Source: Verticillium longisporum (taxonomy: Eukaryota > Ascomycota > Sordariomycetes > Glomerellales > Plectosphaerellaceae). Taken from it: 64,000 nucleotides of DNA. Below the pieces are notes generated by a model that was not told where the DNA came from, did no database searches, and was given only the letters and a program-made list of their open reading frames with translations. The stretch spans positions 4,526,001-4,590,000 of the forward strand of contig JAETXT010000007.1 of NCBI GenBank assembly GCA_019188255.1, in the 5' to 3' direction. Positions 1 through 12,184 of the stretch are shown in pieces; the first letter of the stretch is position 1; each line of letters starts with the position of its first letter. A program made the position numbers and the translations under genes.

Positions 1-70
1 ATTCCGGCCCATCACCACCCCAGCCGCACGCACTCTGCCCTCCGACGGCGCATCACACGAAACAGGCACC

Positions 71-827
71 ATGGCCAAAGACGACAGCCAGACGATTTCG
101 GTCCCGTACCTCCTCATCCTCCTCGTCCTCGCAGCCGCCATCCTCCGCCTGCTCTTCTTCTCGAACTCGTCAGGCGGCACCCCGCCCGCGGGTCGGCACA
201 ACCCGCTCAACGTCCTGCGGGCGCGCGAGGCGGCCGTCGAGCGCATACAGCAAATGTTCCCGCAGGTCGAGCGACGGACCATCCTGTGGGACCTGCAGCG
301 TAACGGAGGCAACGTGCAGACGACGAGCGAGAGGATCCTGGCTGGACGCATCGAGACGGTGAGCTCCTTCTTCTTCTTCTTCTTTTTGCCGCCTCTCCTT
401 CTCTTTCCTGCTCGAAGAGCTACGGTGTAGACACTGGATACGCATCAGACATTAGGGAGAGGGTTGAAGCCGAGAATGTTCCGCGCTAACGTTTGTGTCA
501 TAGCCTCCCATCACCTTCCAGCCTCCCCCTCCCGCCGGCGCGCCGGCCACGGGCTCCGGCAGCACGAACGCCGCAGCAGCGGCGCTGAAGCAGGCGGGCA
601 AGCCGACGCAGCCGGACCTCATCACGCGCTACAAGCTGGAGGGCAAGATCGGGGCGGCCGAGGAGGAGCAGAAGAGGCAGCAGGACCGGACGGGGAAGGC
701 GTGGAGCCCCGATCGCGACGAGCGGCAGGCGGCGCTGCAGAGGCGGCGCGACGACATGATCTTACAGGCCAGGAAGAAGATGGAGGCCAAGATTGCGGCG
801 GAGAAGGCTGGTGCGGCGCCGGCTTGA
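71..827 (+). CDS. Cue1-like ER membrane CUE-domain protein
   Basis: Two exons (71-358, 504-827; phase 0) give 203 residues. A hydrophobic segment at about residues 12-30 is the N-terminal membrane anchor. A CUE domain follows at about 46-88, with the Met-Phe-Pro motif (QQMFPQVERRTI) and the closing pattern GGNVQTTSERIL. After a Pro/Ala linker, the C-terminus is a basic helix (about 145-198) ending KKMEAKIAAEK, placed like the E2-binding U7BR helix of yeast Cue1. In that family the protein recruits the E2 Ubc7 to ER ubiquitin ligases for ER-associated degradation. This role is inferred from layout and length, which match Cue1 (about 203 residues). The intron has a GTGAGC donor and a TAG acceptor. 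The start is the first ATG in frame. Confidence 0.85.
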
Positions 828-2006
828 GCTGTTGCTCGTTCTCCTGCAGTGGAGGGGCAGCTTGGACAGGGTTCAGGCAGGGCTGAACAACAGGGAGGGG
901 AGGAGGACGGAGTGCGGAGTAGAATACGGGAGACGAGACTGCTTCGGGGTTTCTGTGTGCATGTCGGCCCAAGTTGTACACTGAAAGAACGACGTATATT
1001 CATGGGGTTCGTGATGTATCGCCTCTGCTGCTATGAGCTCGGTGCGTGGAAGCCAGGCAAAGCGTAGAGCCCCCATTTCTGGTGTGCCGTGAGAAGATGA
1101 TATGAGATACATAGCTATGGCGGTAAGATGTGCTGGACAAGATATAGTAGCACGGCAAGAATACCTGCCCTTCTGATCGTGCCTCCTCGGAGACTAGAAA
1201 CATCAAGCCCGAATTTATGACTTCTCATCGTCACCTTTCTACAGCACGCCTCGGACCCGACGTTTCGGCACCCCCCCTTGCCATTGCTATCTCACCATGC
1301 CATATAGATCGGACAGGGGAGACTCACGAGCTGTCAGCCGAGTTCCGTGGGCTAGCCCTCTCCGTCCTCGCGTCGACCCAGCCAAGTTTGCACAGCATAC
1401 GGTTATGACAACTCTTTTATTCTAGACAGCGTGCATCTGGACCTACTCCCTGTACATGTACATCTGGACGATGGCATTGGGAGGCTTGATGATGCACAGG
1501 CCATAATCTCGCGTATCTAGACCTGATAAAGTACCTAGGTACATCAGTACAATAAGCACGTTTCGTGCTAAGGCCCCGCCACCCCAACACTTTTTGCAAC
1601 GCTTCCCACTTTCACATGCTTTCATGCCCACCGTCTTTGCTGCTGTGAGGTAACGCCTCTTGCTATCCTGGACGCAGGGCTGGATGCATGGCAGAGGTGG
1701 CAGGGTCGGTGGGTTTCGTAAAGTCTACGTGAAATCCCGGTTCTGGGCATTTGGCTTTTTTTTTTTTTGGTACAATTGTCTCACTCCCCTCGTGGACTCC
1801 TGCATCTCGAACCCCTCCTCCTCTTTGCGTGACGCTTTTTTGTCCACGGATATTGCTACGTGACCATTGAACAACGGCCGCCGCGGAACGTCACCCCGTT
1901 CTCTTGTAGCGTGGTACTCGTGGCTCTCCGACATACCTCCTACACCCATTTGACTTTGCTGTCATCGGCGGGCGCCCGATTGCTGTTCGTCATTCGCGTC
2001 AAGACC
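828..2006. other. intergenic, no gene seen
   Basis: About 1.2 kb between two same-strand genes. Only short unconvincing ORFs on either strand. A run of 13 T lies at 1756-1768, about 240 bp before the next start codon, probably promoter sequence. Confidence 0.6.
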
Positions 2007-3043
2007 ATGGCGTCACTGCGTCATTGGACCCCCGTCTTCGAGGATGTCAAGATGGAGCACACAACCGTCTCGTCGACAGTCTTGTCCCTGCTCCCGACGT
2101 CACTGCAATCACGGTTGCCGCCCCTGCGCTCCGTCCAGAAAAGCATGCAGACCTGCCAGACCAGCGTGACGAACAGGGCGTCGTCCCGAGAGCCGGTCAC
2201 ACCAACGCCCACGCCCCGAGGCTCCCCCAAGAAGCAGAGCCTCATCACGGACAGCCCCTCTCGAATCTCCTGCGCCTCTACCTTGCTGGACGATGAAGCC
2301 CTCGACTCGAGCCCCCCAAGCCCTCCGTCGGGCGTTCACTGGCGGTATGCCTTGCAGGGTATGTTTCTCATCGTGGCCCGCCCTTCCTTGCACCCCTCTT
2401 GCCAAGGACTAACAACGGCACAGGCCTCTCCCTTCTCTCGGTGGCGCAAGATGAAGCCCGCCAGCCGCTCGCCAGCGCCGAGTTTGAGCGCAAAGCATTC
2501 CTCGACGGCGCAGAGTACATCCTGAAAGCCCTGCCCGCGGACCTCAGCCCGCTGGAGCTCGACCGCCTGCGCACGTCGACACCCCGCGCCCTCGTCCTGG
2601 GCCGGCAAGGATGCCCGCAAGGATGCAACTCCTCGATGCCGAGCGCACAGTGTCACTGGCCGTGCGGCCATGCGGCGGCGTCGTCGTCGTCGTCGGCACG
2701 GCCCCGGAGGTCGCTGCTGCACCGGTGGGTGCAGGCGGCGGTGGTGCAGATGTTCATCCTCGCGCATCTGGCGCTGCCGTACGTGGTGCTGCTCGCGCGG
2801 CTGGCGGCGCGGGCGGAGCGGGAGTACAACATATCTCACAACCTGGCGAGCGCCGGGTGGGGGCTCGTCCACTCCATTGGGGCGCAGGGGGTCAAGGCGA
2901 CGGGCACGCTCTGCGGTATCGGGGACGGCAGGGTCGGACAGGCCATTGCGGAGGCGGTGGCTTGGACGGTCGAGGGTGTGTCGGGGGGCCTGAGTGAGGG
3001 TGTCAGGCAGGGCATGGTGATCATGGGTGCCTCGCGGCAGTAG
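2007..3043 (+). CDS. unrecognised fungal membrane-associated protein
   Basis: Two exons (2007-2358, 2424-3043) give 323 residues. The intron is textbook: GTATGT donor, GGACTAACAAC branch site, CAG acceptor. The N-terminal 110 residues are Ser/Thr/Pro-rich and look disordered. An ordered part starts at the splice junction (RYALQG/LSLLSVAQDEA), followed by a Ser/Arg linker at about 190-215. One hydrophobic segment (VVQMFILAHLALPYVVLLA, about 220-240) comes next, then an amphipathic Gly/Ala-rich tail. Domain shape resembles conserved Sordariomycete proteins of unknown function. I do not recognise a named family and assign no role. A longer in-frame start exists at 1860, but the region upstream of 2007 reads like untranslated leader. 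Confidence 0.7.
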
Positions 3044-4712
3044 ATAGATAGAGTGGTGCATTTTTGGGGGGCTGAGGGGCGTTCGGGCTACCGAGACGGG
3101 CTACCGAGACGGGCTACCGAGACGGGAACGCGTGCTGTTCTGTATTTCGTCTCTGGCGTTCATGATTGACAGATAGGCTATGCTAGGCTACCTTGGCTAG
3201 GTAAGGTGTAGGTACCTGGCAGTGCCTGGGAAGGTATCTTGGCGTGGTTCGTTATGAGAAATGATAAGAATTTCGGACAAAACGATAAGAGACCTGGCTA
3301 GCTCCGGCTTTCATTTGAGGCGTGCAAGACATGGGACCCGGCGGTGGCGCTGGAGAAATCATCGGATGCCTGTGGTTTGTGGTGGTGGTGGGAGTGAATG
3401 GTGGTGTGTGGTGGTGGATGGCTGCTTCTGTGGGGGGTTTGACAGCTTCCATGAGGGTGACTGGCGCCTGCTGGCACTGAGTCCGCGTGGGGTGGCAGGT
3501 ACAACCCTTTCCCGTTCCCGGGGTAGAAGGAGCTTATCATGCAGCTGCACTATTCACCGAATCCAGGACGCCACAAATGTTCACAGTCGCAGGACCAACA
3601 AGGCAATAGTAGCCTACGCGCACACACACCACCTCCTACCTACCCATTGCTAGGTAGGTACCTACCTACCTACCTGGGATACTAACCTACCACTACACCT
3701 ACCTTACATGTAGGTCTACCAAGGTACCGAAGGCCAGATCGCTGCCCGAGCAGCAGCGAACAACTAGCCCACCAGGCCAGGCAGATCAGGGTCAGACCGT
3801 CCCGGATGATGCAGATGGAACGACACGAACCCCCAAAGCCCCCCAGGGGACAAATACAGTCACGTCGTGTTACTCGATGGAAATGCTAGCCGGCGCGCCT
3901 AATCCGCCCCAGACTCGCCAAAGGCGCGGAGATAATACTGCTCTGGTGCATGCCCATGCGCTAAACAACGCCCATCCGCGCCCTTATCAGCGAGCCTTTG
4001 CCTTGTTCGCCTCGTCCACGTATGAGAGGGCGTGGATTGGGCAGCTTGGGGCGACATCGGGACCCCCTAAGCAAACCGAAGCAGGGTCCATCCCCCAGCG
4101 AAAGAGTGCCTGGCGCTGCCGAGGATCTGGGCTGCCCCCTCCACCCAACTGCCCCATCCCCATCTTCCTTCCAGCTTAGCCTACGAACAAAGTCGCCGCC
4201 CATCTTGTCCCCCCCCTCACGCCTGCTGACCTGCAAGGCATGGATGGGATGAATTGATTCCAATATCCTTGGTCGAGGGCTCTCCGGCCACAAGTTGCAC
4301 CTGTCACCTTCCCACCCCCATCCCCAAACTTTCTTCTCCCTACTCCGTCAATGACTCCCGGGGTTCCCTCTGCCTCTCTCACTTGCACAAAACAGAGGCA
4401 CCGATAGCAGCGCTGGAACCCTGCCTCAGCTCAGCTCCTTGGCATTCCCGAACTCCCCGCAGCCAGTCCCAGCCATTGCCGACGTTCCTATCTAGACAAT
4501 GGGCGGAGCCGCCGCCGGGCAATTCGAGGTCGAGATAGAGTCGTGATAGGCTTCTTTCGCCCTTTTTGTCCGTACCCGAGCTTTCTTGTCTCTCACACTC
4601 TCTCCATGTCCTTCCTCTCTTTCCCCTCCTCTTCCTGCTGCTCGTCAATTCGTTTGCGCCTCCAACTAACAATGGCTCGTCTACAGTTTCCGAATAGTTA
4701 CTTCAATCTTAC
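3044..4712. promoter_or_regulatory. intergenic and promoter of the Zn2Cys6 regulator
   Basis: About 1.7 kb without a credible gene. It holds a 13-bp tandem repeat just after the previous stop codon, a TAGGTA/TACCTA microsatellite around 3648-3720, and a strong pyrimidine tract at about 4550-4650. Such tracts are typical of fungal core promoters and 5' leaders. Confidence 0.5.
3085..3126. repeat. 13-bp tandem repeat, three copies
   Basis: The unit GGGCTACCGAGAC is repeated three times exactly (3085-3097, 3098-3110, 3111-3123), followed by GGG. It lies 41 bp after a stop codon, so it is probably in the 3' UTR. Confidence 0.9.
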
Positions 4713-7700
4713 ATGACGCGCGCTGGTCTCGAGAGCGACGCAGCCTCCCCCCCAGCTTTCACCATGCCTGCCCACTCACCGCCCTCCCCCTCCGCTAAAC
4801 CCCCGAAACGCGCCCGGCAGTCCTCCTTCGACGATGCGTCACCGACGTCCGGGGGCGCCGACCAGAGCCCATCGGCCGATCTCAGCGATGTCATCGGCGA
4901 TAAGAGCAGCAAGTCTGCCGCCCAGCAGAGCAGCACGTTCCGCAACGTGAGCGCATGCAATCGATGTCGCTTGCGCAAGAACCGATGCGACCAGAAGCTC
5001 CCGAGTTGCGCCAGTTGCGCCAAAGCTGGTGTCGCCTGTGTTGGTTATGACCCCATCACCAAGAAGGAGATCCCCAGGAGGTATGCGCCGATGCAAAGAC
5101 ATTCAATTCCACCCCGGCTCGCCGTGCTCATACTGCCAACAGTTATGTCTACTATCTTGAGATGCGCGTCGACCAGCTCGAGACATTGCTGACGGCCAAC
5201 AACATAACGTTCCCCCGCCGAGGACCTGGAACGCTGCTCACGACCAGGCAACGAGCCCTCTAGATCCATCGCCGATTCAAACTTTTCCGCCCGCTCCGAG
5301 AGCATCGACAGCCATAGCACGACGACGAAGAACCAGCAGCCCATACGACCCGATCTTGAGAAGACGAAGAAAGCCGATGCGAACCAGGGTATGCTCAACA
5401 TTGTCAGCCCCTCGAAACCCCGATCTCTTGCCTCGGCGTCTGGCGTATCTTTCAATCGTGTCGTTTTCGCCGCTGTACAGTACTCCGTGTCGGATCACAA
5501 TGGCACCTCGGACCGGGCCGGGGGCAAGGGCGCGATAGCCGGTGCCAGCGGCGGCACCACCATGCGGGATTCCTTCTTCGGCTTGCACACGAAGCCTACC
5601 ATTCGACCCGCGCCTTTTCCAGAGAAGCAAGTGGGCGCCAGACTGGTGACTCTATATTTCGAGCACGCCAATCCGCAGATTCCCATCTTGCATCGCACAG
5701 AGTTCATGACAATGTTTGAGCAAGCATATGCCACGCCGGGTGGGCCTCAAGGCTCGCGCGAGCTGTACATGCTCAACATGGTGTTTGCCATTGGATGCGG
5801 TGTCATCGTTGGTGAGCCTGTCAAGTCAGAGGGGTCGGGTAGTGGCGGGCCAAGGAATCCGATCGACATGAACAAGTTCGGGCAGGCTCAACCCGAGGAA
5901 TACCACGCGAGCGCCATTGTTCATCTTGAGGCTTGTCTAGGGTCCAGCGGAGGCGGACTGGAGGTATTGCAGGCTGTTTTGCTACTGGCGAACTTTGCCC
6001 TGCTTCGACCGGTGCCTCCAGGTCTCTGGTATGTGTTTTGCTACGTTGGTGTGATGTGTTCCAGCTAACAAGCAAAGGTATATCATTGGTGTTGCTGTGC
6101 GACTGGCCGTCGATTTGGGCTTGCATTACGAAGATGGTAGCGATGTCGAGACGGCAATACCGGACCTTCCTCTTGCCGGCTCGGAACCCGAAAGTAAGGA
6201 GACGCGCGAAACAAGAGAGAGCCATGCGCGCGAGCGCGGGAGGCGGCTTTATATTCGCGACATGAGGCGGCGGCTCTGGTGGTGTACGTATTCCTTCGAC
6301 CGTCTCGTCAGCACATGCGTTGGCAGGCCCTTTGGCATCAGCGACCAGGTCATCACGACCGAGTTCCCCTCTCTCCTCGACGACCAGTACGTCACGCCAG
6401 CCGGTTTCCTCGAACCCCCGCCACTCGAACAGCCCGAGCCGAGCTACAAGAACGTTGCCTATCATTATTTCAAGCTGCGACTTCTCCAGTCGGAAATTCT
6501 GCAGGTATTGCAGTACAACCAAACACAAGTGGCGCGCGCAGTTGGACAAAACTTCACCAACTCCGACATGCACACCCATCTACCCTCGCCCTTTTTGGTC
6601 AGATTCGACTCATTCCGTTCCTGGAGAATTGACGTCGACCGGAGACTCTACCAGTGGAAGAACTCGGCACCGACAAGAGAAGAGACGGGCGTAGCATTCT
6701 CGACCGAATTCCTTGAGCTCAATTACTGGCAAGCCATCATCATGCTCTACCGCCAGAGCTTGAGCGTTCCGGCCATGTTTGAGGGGGAATACAACACATC
6801 GACCGAGGTCAACAGCCCGACAGCCTTCCAGGCGGAGCTGTGGGAGGACGAGGATCGTATCTATCTCAAGGTCGCAGAGGCAGGACAGAAGATCTTGCGC
6901 ATTTACAGACAGCTCCACCTGAGTGGACTCGTCAGCTATACTTACCTATCCACCCACCATTTGTTCATGGCAGGCATATCGTACCTCTACGCTATCTGGC
7001 ACTCGCCCATCGTGAGGAGCCGCTTGGTAAGTCCCGGCTCTGGCCCTCTGAGTGCTGAACTATCCTAACACGAGCCCAGACGATGGACGAAGTTGACTTC
7101 ACCATTTTGGCTGCCAAATCCGTCTTCACAGATCTCACCGACAAGTGCCCGCCAGCTGAGACGTGCCGCGACGCCTTTGACCGCACCGCCAAGGCAACAA
7201 TCAAGATGGCCAACTCGACTGGTGGTTTTGGTGCTGTCGTGCAGCGTAAGAGCAAGGAAGGCCGCATGGATTGGAACTCGGCCAGCGGCGACGGGTCATC
7301 GACAGCAAGTGGCCCGCGGCGGCGACAGCCCTCGCGGCCCCAGCAAAACCACTTCCAAATGGATCTGTCGTTGTCTGACGGTCTTTCGTCGCCGAGTCTG
7401 TCCGTCGGGGGCGAGCTCCCACCGACACAGTCGCCAGTCACGTCCCGCTCCAAGACGTTCGAGGCAGATCCCTTCAGCCTCCTCCCCCGCCAGCAGCGCG
7501 CCCATGCCAGTCCCTCCGACGTCTCGCACGATCCGACCATGGTCCCGTCCCCGACTCTTCTCCGCCGGGACACGAACAGCTCGTACCACGCGCCGACGCC
7601 GTATCAGTCGGTGCCCAGCGTGTCGAACAACACGAAGATGGAGTATCCCGACTCGAGCATGGTGGACTTTTTCCAGAGCCTGCAGCAGATGGAGGGCGGC

Positions 7701-7958
7701 CCCGGCAACGGCGGCGGCAACAACGGCGGCGGCGGCGGCGACATGGCGTCGGGGGCGGCGGGCAACGGGGCCGACATGGCCCAGCAGCAGCTCGATCTTG
7801 GGTTCGGCATCAACTGGGACAACCTGCATCATGACTTTAGCGAGGGGCAGCAAATGAACCTATTTGATGGATTTTTCTTTGGGAGTCAGCAAAATGGGAG
7901 CGGCGCCAACGGGAACGGCAACGGCAACGGCAACGGCAACGGCGCCAACGGTGCGTGA
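4713..7958 (+). CDS. Zn2Cys6 transcription factor with one frame break
   Basis: Exons 4713-5080, 5143-6028, 6078-7026 and 7080-7958 encode about 1026 residues. The binuclear zinc cluster is at about 82-110 (CNRCRLRKNRC, then CASCAKAGVAC). It is followed by PRSYVYYLE and a short coiled coil, an arrangement like the Ppr1 class. The middle region is a Fungal_trans domain (LYFEHANPQIPILHR; RRRLWWCTYSFDRLVS). The tail is Gln/Asn/Gly-rich and ends in an Asn-Gly repeat. The frame breaks at the C run 5212-5216: the frame coming from exon 1 reaches a stop at about 5263, while the downstream frame is closed by a stop just upstream of the run. Every other exon joins in phase, so one indel in the run restores the gene. 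Target genes are unknown. A second possible start is Met at 4764. Confidence 0.85.
7905..7950 (+). repeat. GGCAAC hexanucleotide repeat inside the coding sequence
   Basis: The last codons of the Zn2Cys6 regulator are a GGCAAC repeat that encodes alternating Asn and Gly. Length variation here would add or remove Asn-Gly pairs without shifting the frame. Confidence 0.85.
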
Positions 7959-8298
7959 TGATTTCGGCGGGAGAGAGAGAGAAAGAGAGAGAGAGAGAGA
8001 AAGATTCACCGGAAAAGCAAGGCGGACGGGCAGCCAGGATGTCGGGGTGTAAAGTACATACGGTCAGGGAGGGGCAGAGAGAAAAGGAGGACGACAGGGA
8101 GGAGGAAATACCCGTTGAGGTAGAAGCCTGTGTATATTTTTCTGGCATGAATAATGACTGATGGGGCGATGGTTTCGCCCTGACTGGAAGTGTCACAGGA
8201 GATCTTGCCTGCGTCGTGTCTACCAGCACATTGTGTCTATCTGATTTCCTCCCTCCGTCTTCCCCCTTTTGCCTTTCAGGTCCCAAGAGCACGTCACC
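7959..8298. other. convergent intergenic spacer with GA tract
   Basis: The gap between two converging genes. A nearly pure GA tract (about 7969-8001) starts 10 bp after the regulator's stop codon. Nothing else seen. Confidence 0.7.
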
Positions 8299-9095
8299 TC
8301 AGAGGTCCTTTGACCCCTTGACTTCGCCGCTGCGGACGTCAAGCCACGACACGGGCGCCAGCACGACGGCCCCGACGACGCTCAGCAGCGTGGCAAAGAG
8401 CTGCCAGGCGACCAGCAGCGGGGCGCCGACCCAGGGGACGAGAAACTTGAGCCACTCGGTCGTCTGGTAGAGGTCCTCCTGGGCCGTGATGAAGTAGCGC
8501 AGCTTGCCGGCGGCGCCGTTGGCGGGCACGCCGACGGCCGCGTTCTCGGGGCCGGGGGAGCCGTCGCCGGCGCGGATGGGCAGGAGGCCGCCGGTGGTGT
8601 GGGCGTCGTGGGGCGCGGGGCGGGGGGCGAGGCGGAGGACGGTGGTGAGGCGGATGCGCGGGGTGTAGACGGGGAGGAAGAAGAAGGTGAAGGCCTGGGT
8701 GATCTGGAGGTAGAGGAGGTTCTGCTTCTGGTCGTGGACGGCGGAGCTGATGTCCACGTCGATGCGGGGCGAGAGGATGCGGTACCAGCGGTAGATGAAG
8801 AGGATGACGAGGCGCGAGTTGACGGGCGTGTCGGGGAGGAAGGGCAGGGCGTAGGTGGGGATGGAGGGGACGCGGCAGAAGGGGTGGGCGAAGGTCGCGT
8901 CGGGGGTGAAGTAGGTCTCGAGAGTCTGCTGCTGCTCGGCCGGTGTGCCCTGGGTCAGGGACTTGATGATGGGGCGGATCTCCTTGACTGATGGGGAGGG
9001 GGCGTGGTGGTTAGTGATGATGGGTGCAGGCGACGGGGGTAGGCGCGGGAGATCTGCGCAAGGGTCAACGGTGGGAGCGTACCTGGGTGGTCCAT
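8299..9095 (-). CDS. SigF/NTF2-like domain membrane protein
   Basis: Exon 1 is only 13 nt (9083-9095, encoding Met-Asp-His-Pro). It is joined to exon 2 (8299-8987) across an intron with a GTACGC donor, a CTAAC branch site and a CAG acceptor, giving 233 residues. I preferred this to the single open frame from 9219 because the spliced start puts Met just before the conserved block VKEIRPIIKSLTQGTPAEQQ. The N-terminal part looks like the NTF2/SnoaL-type 'SigF-like' fold of fungi (YFTPDATFAHPFCRVPS; LVILFIYRWYRILSPRIDVD). A hydrophobic C-terminal segment (WLKFLVPWVGAPLLVAWQLF and beyond) suggests membrane anchoring. The biochemical role is unknown. Confidence 0.75.
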
Positions 9096-10585
9096 TGCTG
9101 CGATGGAGAGGAGTGGTTGGGACGGTGTGGCAGTCGGTGTTGCTCAGGTTGATGAAGGCAGTGCGTCTCGGGTTGAAGGGCGTGGAAGGATGTGAAAGGA
9201 TGAGAATCGAGGGCGTCACATGCAGGTATACTCATTCGAAGCCAAGATGGTGCTCGCCAAGGTGCAATTGACGTCGATGAGACAGCGCAAGTACCTCTAC
9301 CTCACTTGGTACACGCGGTAGGTGGTAGAGCTTATGGAGAGCTTATGGAGAGAGGGAGAGAGCTCCCCACTGTGAAGGCACAGAAGGCAGGTGTGAGGTG
9401 GAAGTGATGTCATTCCAGGCGCCATGTTGGGACCTTGGGGCACTCGTCATTGCATGTGAAAAGCTGTCTAGTGGGCCGTCAACGAAAATTCTTCTTGGGG
9501 CCTTGTCTTGCTTGTCCATCATATCTTCTGCCCTCCCAACTCATATCTCCTGTCGACGGCCTCGTGTGCAAGACAGTCGTGGCTCTGCCCGGTGGACGGG
9601 AAGCTCAGGGCTGGCGTGACATGTGCGTGTGCCTCTGGGTGGGCTGCGCTGCTGATGTGACTGACAACAGCAGTAAGATCCGACCATGAGAAACATGGCC
9701 CAGATCTGTAGTCAATTGGAAACGGGACAGCCGAGTGAGTCTCAACGTGCAGTGGGATGGTCATCACCAGCATTGACATGCAGGCTGGATGGAGTTGAGG
9801 CTCAATTGACTGAGAAGCAGCTTGCACTCTTCGCTGGGGGTCATTGCCATTTTGAGACCAAACCGAGTGGATCCCGCGGTTGCTGTGGCCGGGCGCTTAT
9901 TACTTGCAGGTGCAGGAAAGGAAAGACTGGGACGGAAAGACCATCCAGAGTGTACATGTGTACTTGCCCATGTTGCAAGGTGCAAGGGCCCGTGCACCGA
10001 TCCTTCCCAGCCCCTCGATTGTCCCCTCGTTCCCGCCCAAGTGCCCGCCCAAGCCACCCAAGCCGCCTACTGTGGGTATGTACGTACTCGCTGAACAGCG
10101 ACGCCCTGCCAACCATGACTTTGTTTGCTTCAAGCCCCCCGCCCACCTGGATCCTTCAATCATACAACCACCATCGACGCCTCATCCTCTCCCCCCTCCT
10201 CCGATCCCATTGTCTCACATCCATCTCCTCCCAAAGGCTCAGGGGCGCCGCCTAGCTGGCTGTCAACTCATTTCTTGTTCGGCCTGCAGCAGCCACGACA
10301 ATCTACCATCAACGCTGCACTTTACTGTGGCACCAACTACCTGCCTTGGTCTCGCTCAAGAGCCCAACGTCATCCTCTGTCGCAAGCCATCGCTAGTGCT
10401 TCGCCATCCTTGCCCGCAACGACGATTTCGACTTGCGACAATCGCCGAGGTATTCAATCGGAGAATCGACTCAATATCGCAATCGCATCGCCGATTCCGA
10501 GCGTTCCTGACCAGTCGCCAAGCATTGCAAACCGTCGCATGCATCTCGAAACGCGGCGCGTGTCCTGACAACCTCGCTGCCCATC
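9096..10585. promoter_or_regulatory. divergent intergenic region
   Basis: About 1.5 kb between two genes transcribed away from each other, so it should hold both promoters. A long Pro/His/Ser-rich open frame runs through 9880-10710, but it overlaps the next start codon and has no domain-like composition. I treat it as chance. Confidence 0.5.
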
Positions 10586-11215
10586 ATGCCGCCTCCAAAT
10601 CTCGCCCTCCGCCAGATCCCCTCCTCCCTACTCGACCAGCTTTCCCTCCCTCATCCTGCCGGCACCGGCCCCAGCGACTCGACCCCCATCCTCCCCCGCC
10701 AAAACTCTGACCCCGAAATCATCGTGCCCGCGACCTATGGCGGCACCAATAGCGGCCTCGAGCCCGCCGCCGTGGCCGGCATCACCCTCGGCGCCGTAGC
10801 CGGCTTTCTCCTTCTCGTCTACGTCCTGTACATGTGCGCCAATGGCGTCGGGCCCAGCGCAGACTACCGCTCCTCGACCTACGGCGCCTCCACGCTCTCC
10901 GTGCGCCGCCGCTCGCGCAGCCGCGCGCACCGCCATCAGAGCCGCGGTCCAAGTCGTGCGCGCGTCGTCGCCACCGAGAGAGTCAGGGTCAGAGAGAGCG
11001 GAGTGGGCGCGCCATTTGTGGTCGACGCCGAACCCGTTCCCATGCGGGAGAGGACGCGATCGGTCAGCAGGGCGCCGCCTCCGCCGCGGGTCGTCGATGA
11101 CGAGGATGACGAGGTTGTTGTCATTGAGGAGCACACGCCGCCGAGGAGGAGTCGCAGACACAGCCGGAGAGGGAGCGGAGCGTATGATGATCGGAGGAGA
11201 AGTCGGGACTACTAG
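10586..11215 (+). CDS. small single-pass membrane protein with Arg/Ser-rich tail
   Basis: A single exon of 209 residues. There is no clear signal peptide, and about 60 Ser/Pro-rich residues precede one strong membrane segment (AVAGITLGAVAGFLLLVYVL, about 62-81). A short Cys/Gly/Tyr stretch follows, then a basic tail rich in RRRSRSR-type runs with a central acidic patch (DDEDDEVVVIEE). The composition predicts an outward N-terminus and a cytosolic, probably phosphorylated tail. Similar unnamed proteins are common in Pezizomycotina. I know no function for them. Confidence 0.65.
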   Translation: MPPPNLALRQIPSSLLDQLSLPHPAGTGPSDSTPILPRQNSDPEIIVPATYGGTNSGLEPAAVAGITLGAVAGFLLLVYVLYMCANGVGPSADYRSSTYGASTLSVRRRSRSRAHRHQSRGPSRARVVATERVRVRESGVGAPFVVDAEPVPMRERTRSVSRAPPPPRVVDDEDDEVVVIEEHTPPRRSRRHSRRGSGAYDDRRRSRDY

Positions 11216-12184
11216 GCTGCGCGCACGGCCCTGGCGAGTTGACTGGAGGCGAAGCAGCGATTTGGAGCGAATCTTTTGGTATATATGCGCAGTGTTCTGG
11301 GCGTCGATGTGCAATTCAGTGTCTATATGGGACGGACACGAGGTTTGGGTTATTTCTTTGGGAGCGTCCAAGGGTTCAAGGGCGTATGTGAAGGATGGAT
11401 TGTACGCATACATGATGTTGCAAGGGCTGCTGTGTGAATGCAGTTCGTATTTGATACCTCGGAATAGTTGGCTTCAGTTAGATCCCTCCTGTAGCTTATT
11501 GGAGCCTCTTCAATTGAATACAAGTAATGCAATTGGTACTCAAGAAACTCAGTGCTTTGCTGGTTCGACAGGCACTTCGGTCACTAGCAAGCTTGCATTG
11601 AGAACCGACTTTGGAAAGCGTCGGCCTTGGTACAGGTGGGGAAGCCGGAGACTTTTGGCCTCGCCTTTGGGATCTGTCCGGTCCTGCCCGCAGCTTACGC
11701 CGATCGCCAGACTCTACCCAGACGACTGCTCGGAGACTTACAACGGAATCATGACGGATAGCACGCCCCCTGAAGCTGCCATGGACTATGTATAGGCCCG
11801 TTTCGCATCGATGCTCTGGGTGGGATGCGGTTTATTTCCCATTGATCAATACCAAGATACTCTCAAGACTGCACTGCAGACAGTATTCGAAACCGGCCAT
11901 CTCTACCCTCACAACGCCATCTTCGTCCTGTCCATGTTCAAACTGTCAACCAGCCCAGCATTGCACACCGTCATCCACTGATAACACAGCATCGAACCCC
12001 TGGTGCATGTTGGGGTCATCTGTCTCGGAGTAATCACAAGACATTGTGCAACAAAAAGCTGCAGCCTAGGCTACCTCACCTATACGGCAGCCTGCCCCTC
12101 CCCGTCCTGACCACTGTCCAGACACGTACCTCTGCATCGTCCAACGCCCTCCCCCCGCTCAGCTCACAGGCTCAAGTGAATGAC
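11216..12184. other. intergenic, no gene seen
   Basis: About 970 bp between two same-strand genes. The open frames here are shadows or run through the previous 3' end. Nothing else recognised. Confidence 0.55.

Noticed and set aside
9880..10710. Pro/His-rich 276-codon frame
   Set aside because: Overlaps the start of the single-pass membrane protein in another frame; no membrane segment, domain or splice support.
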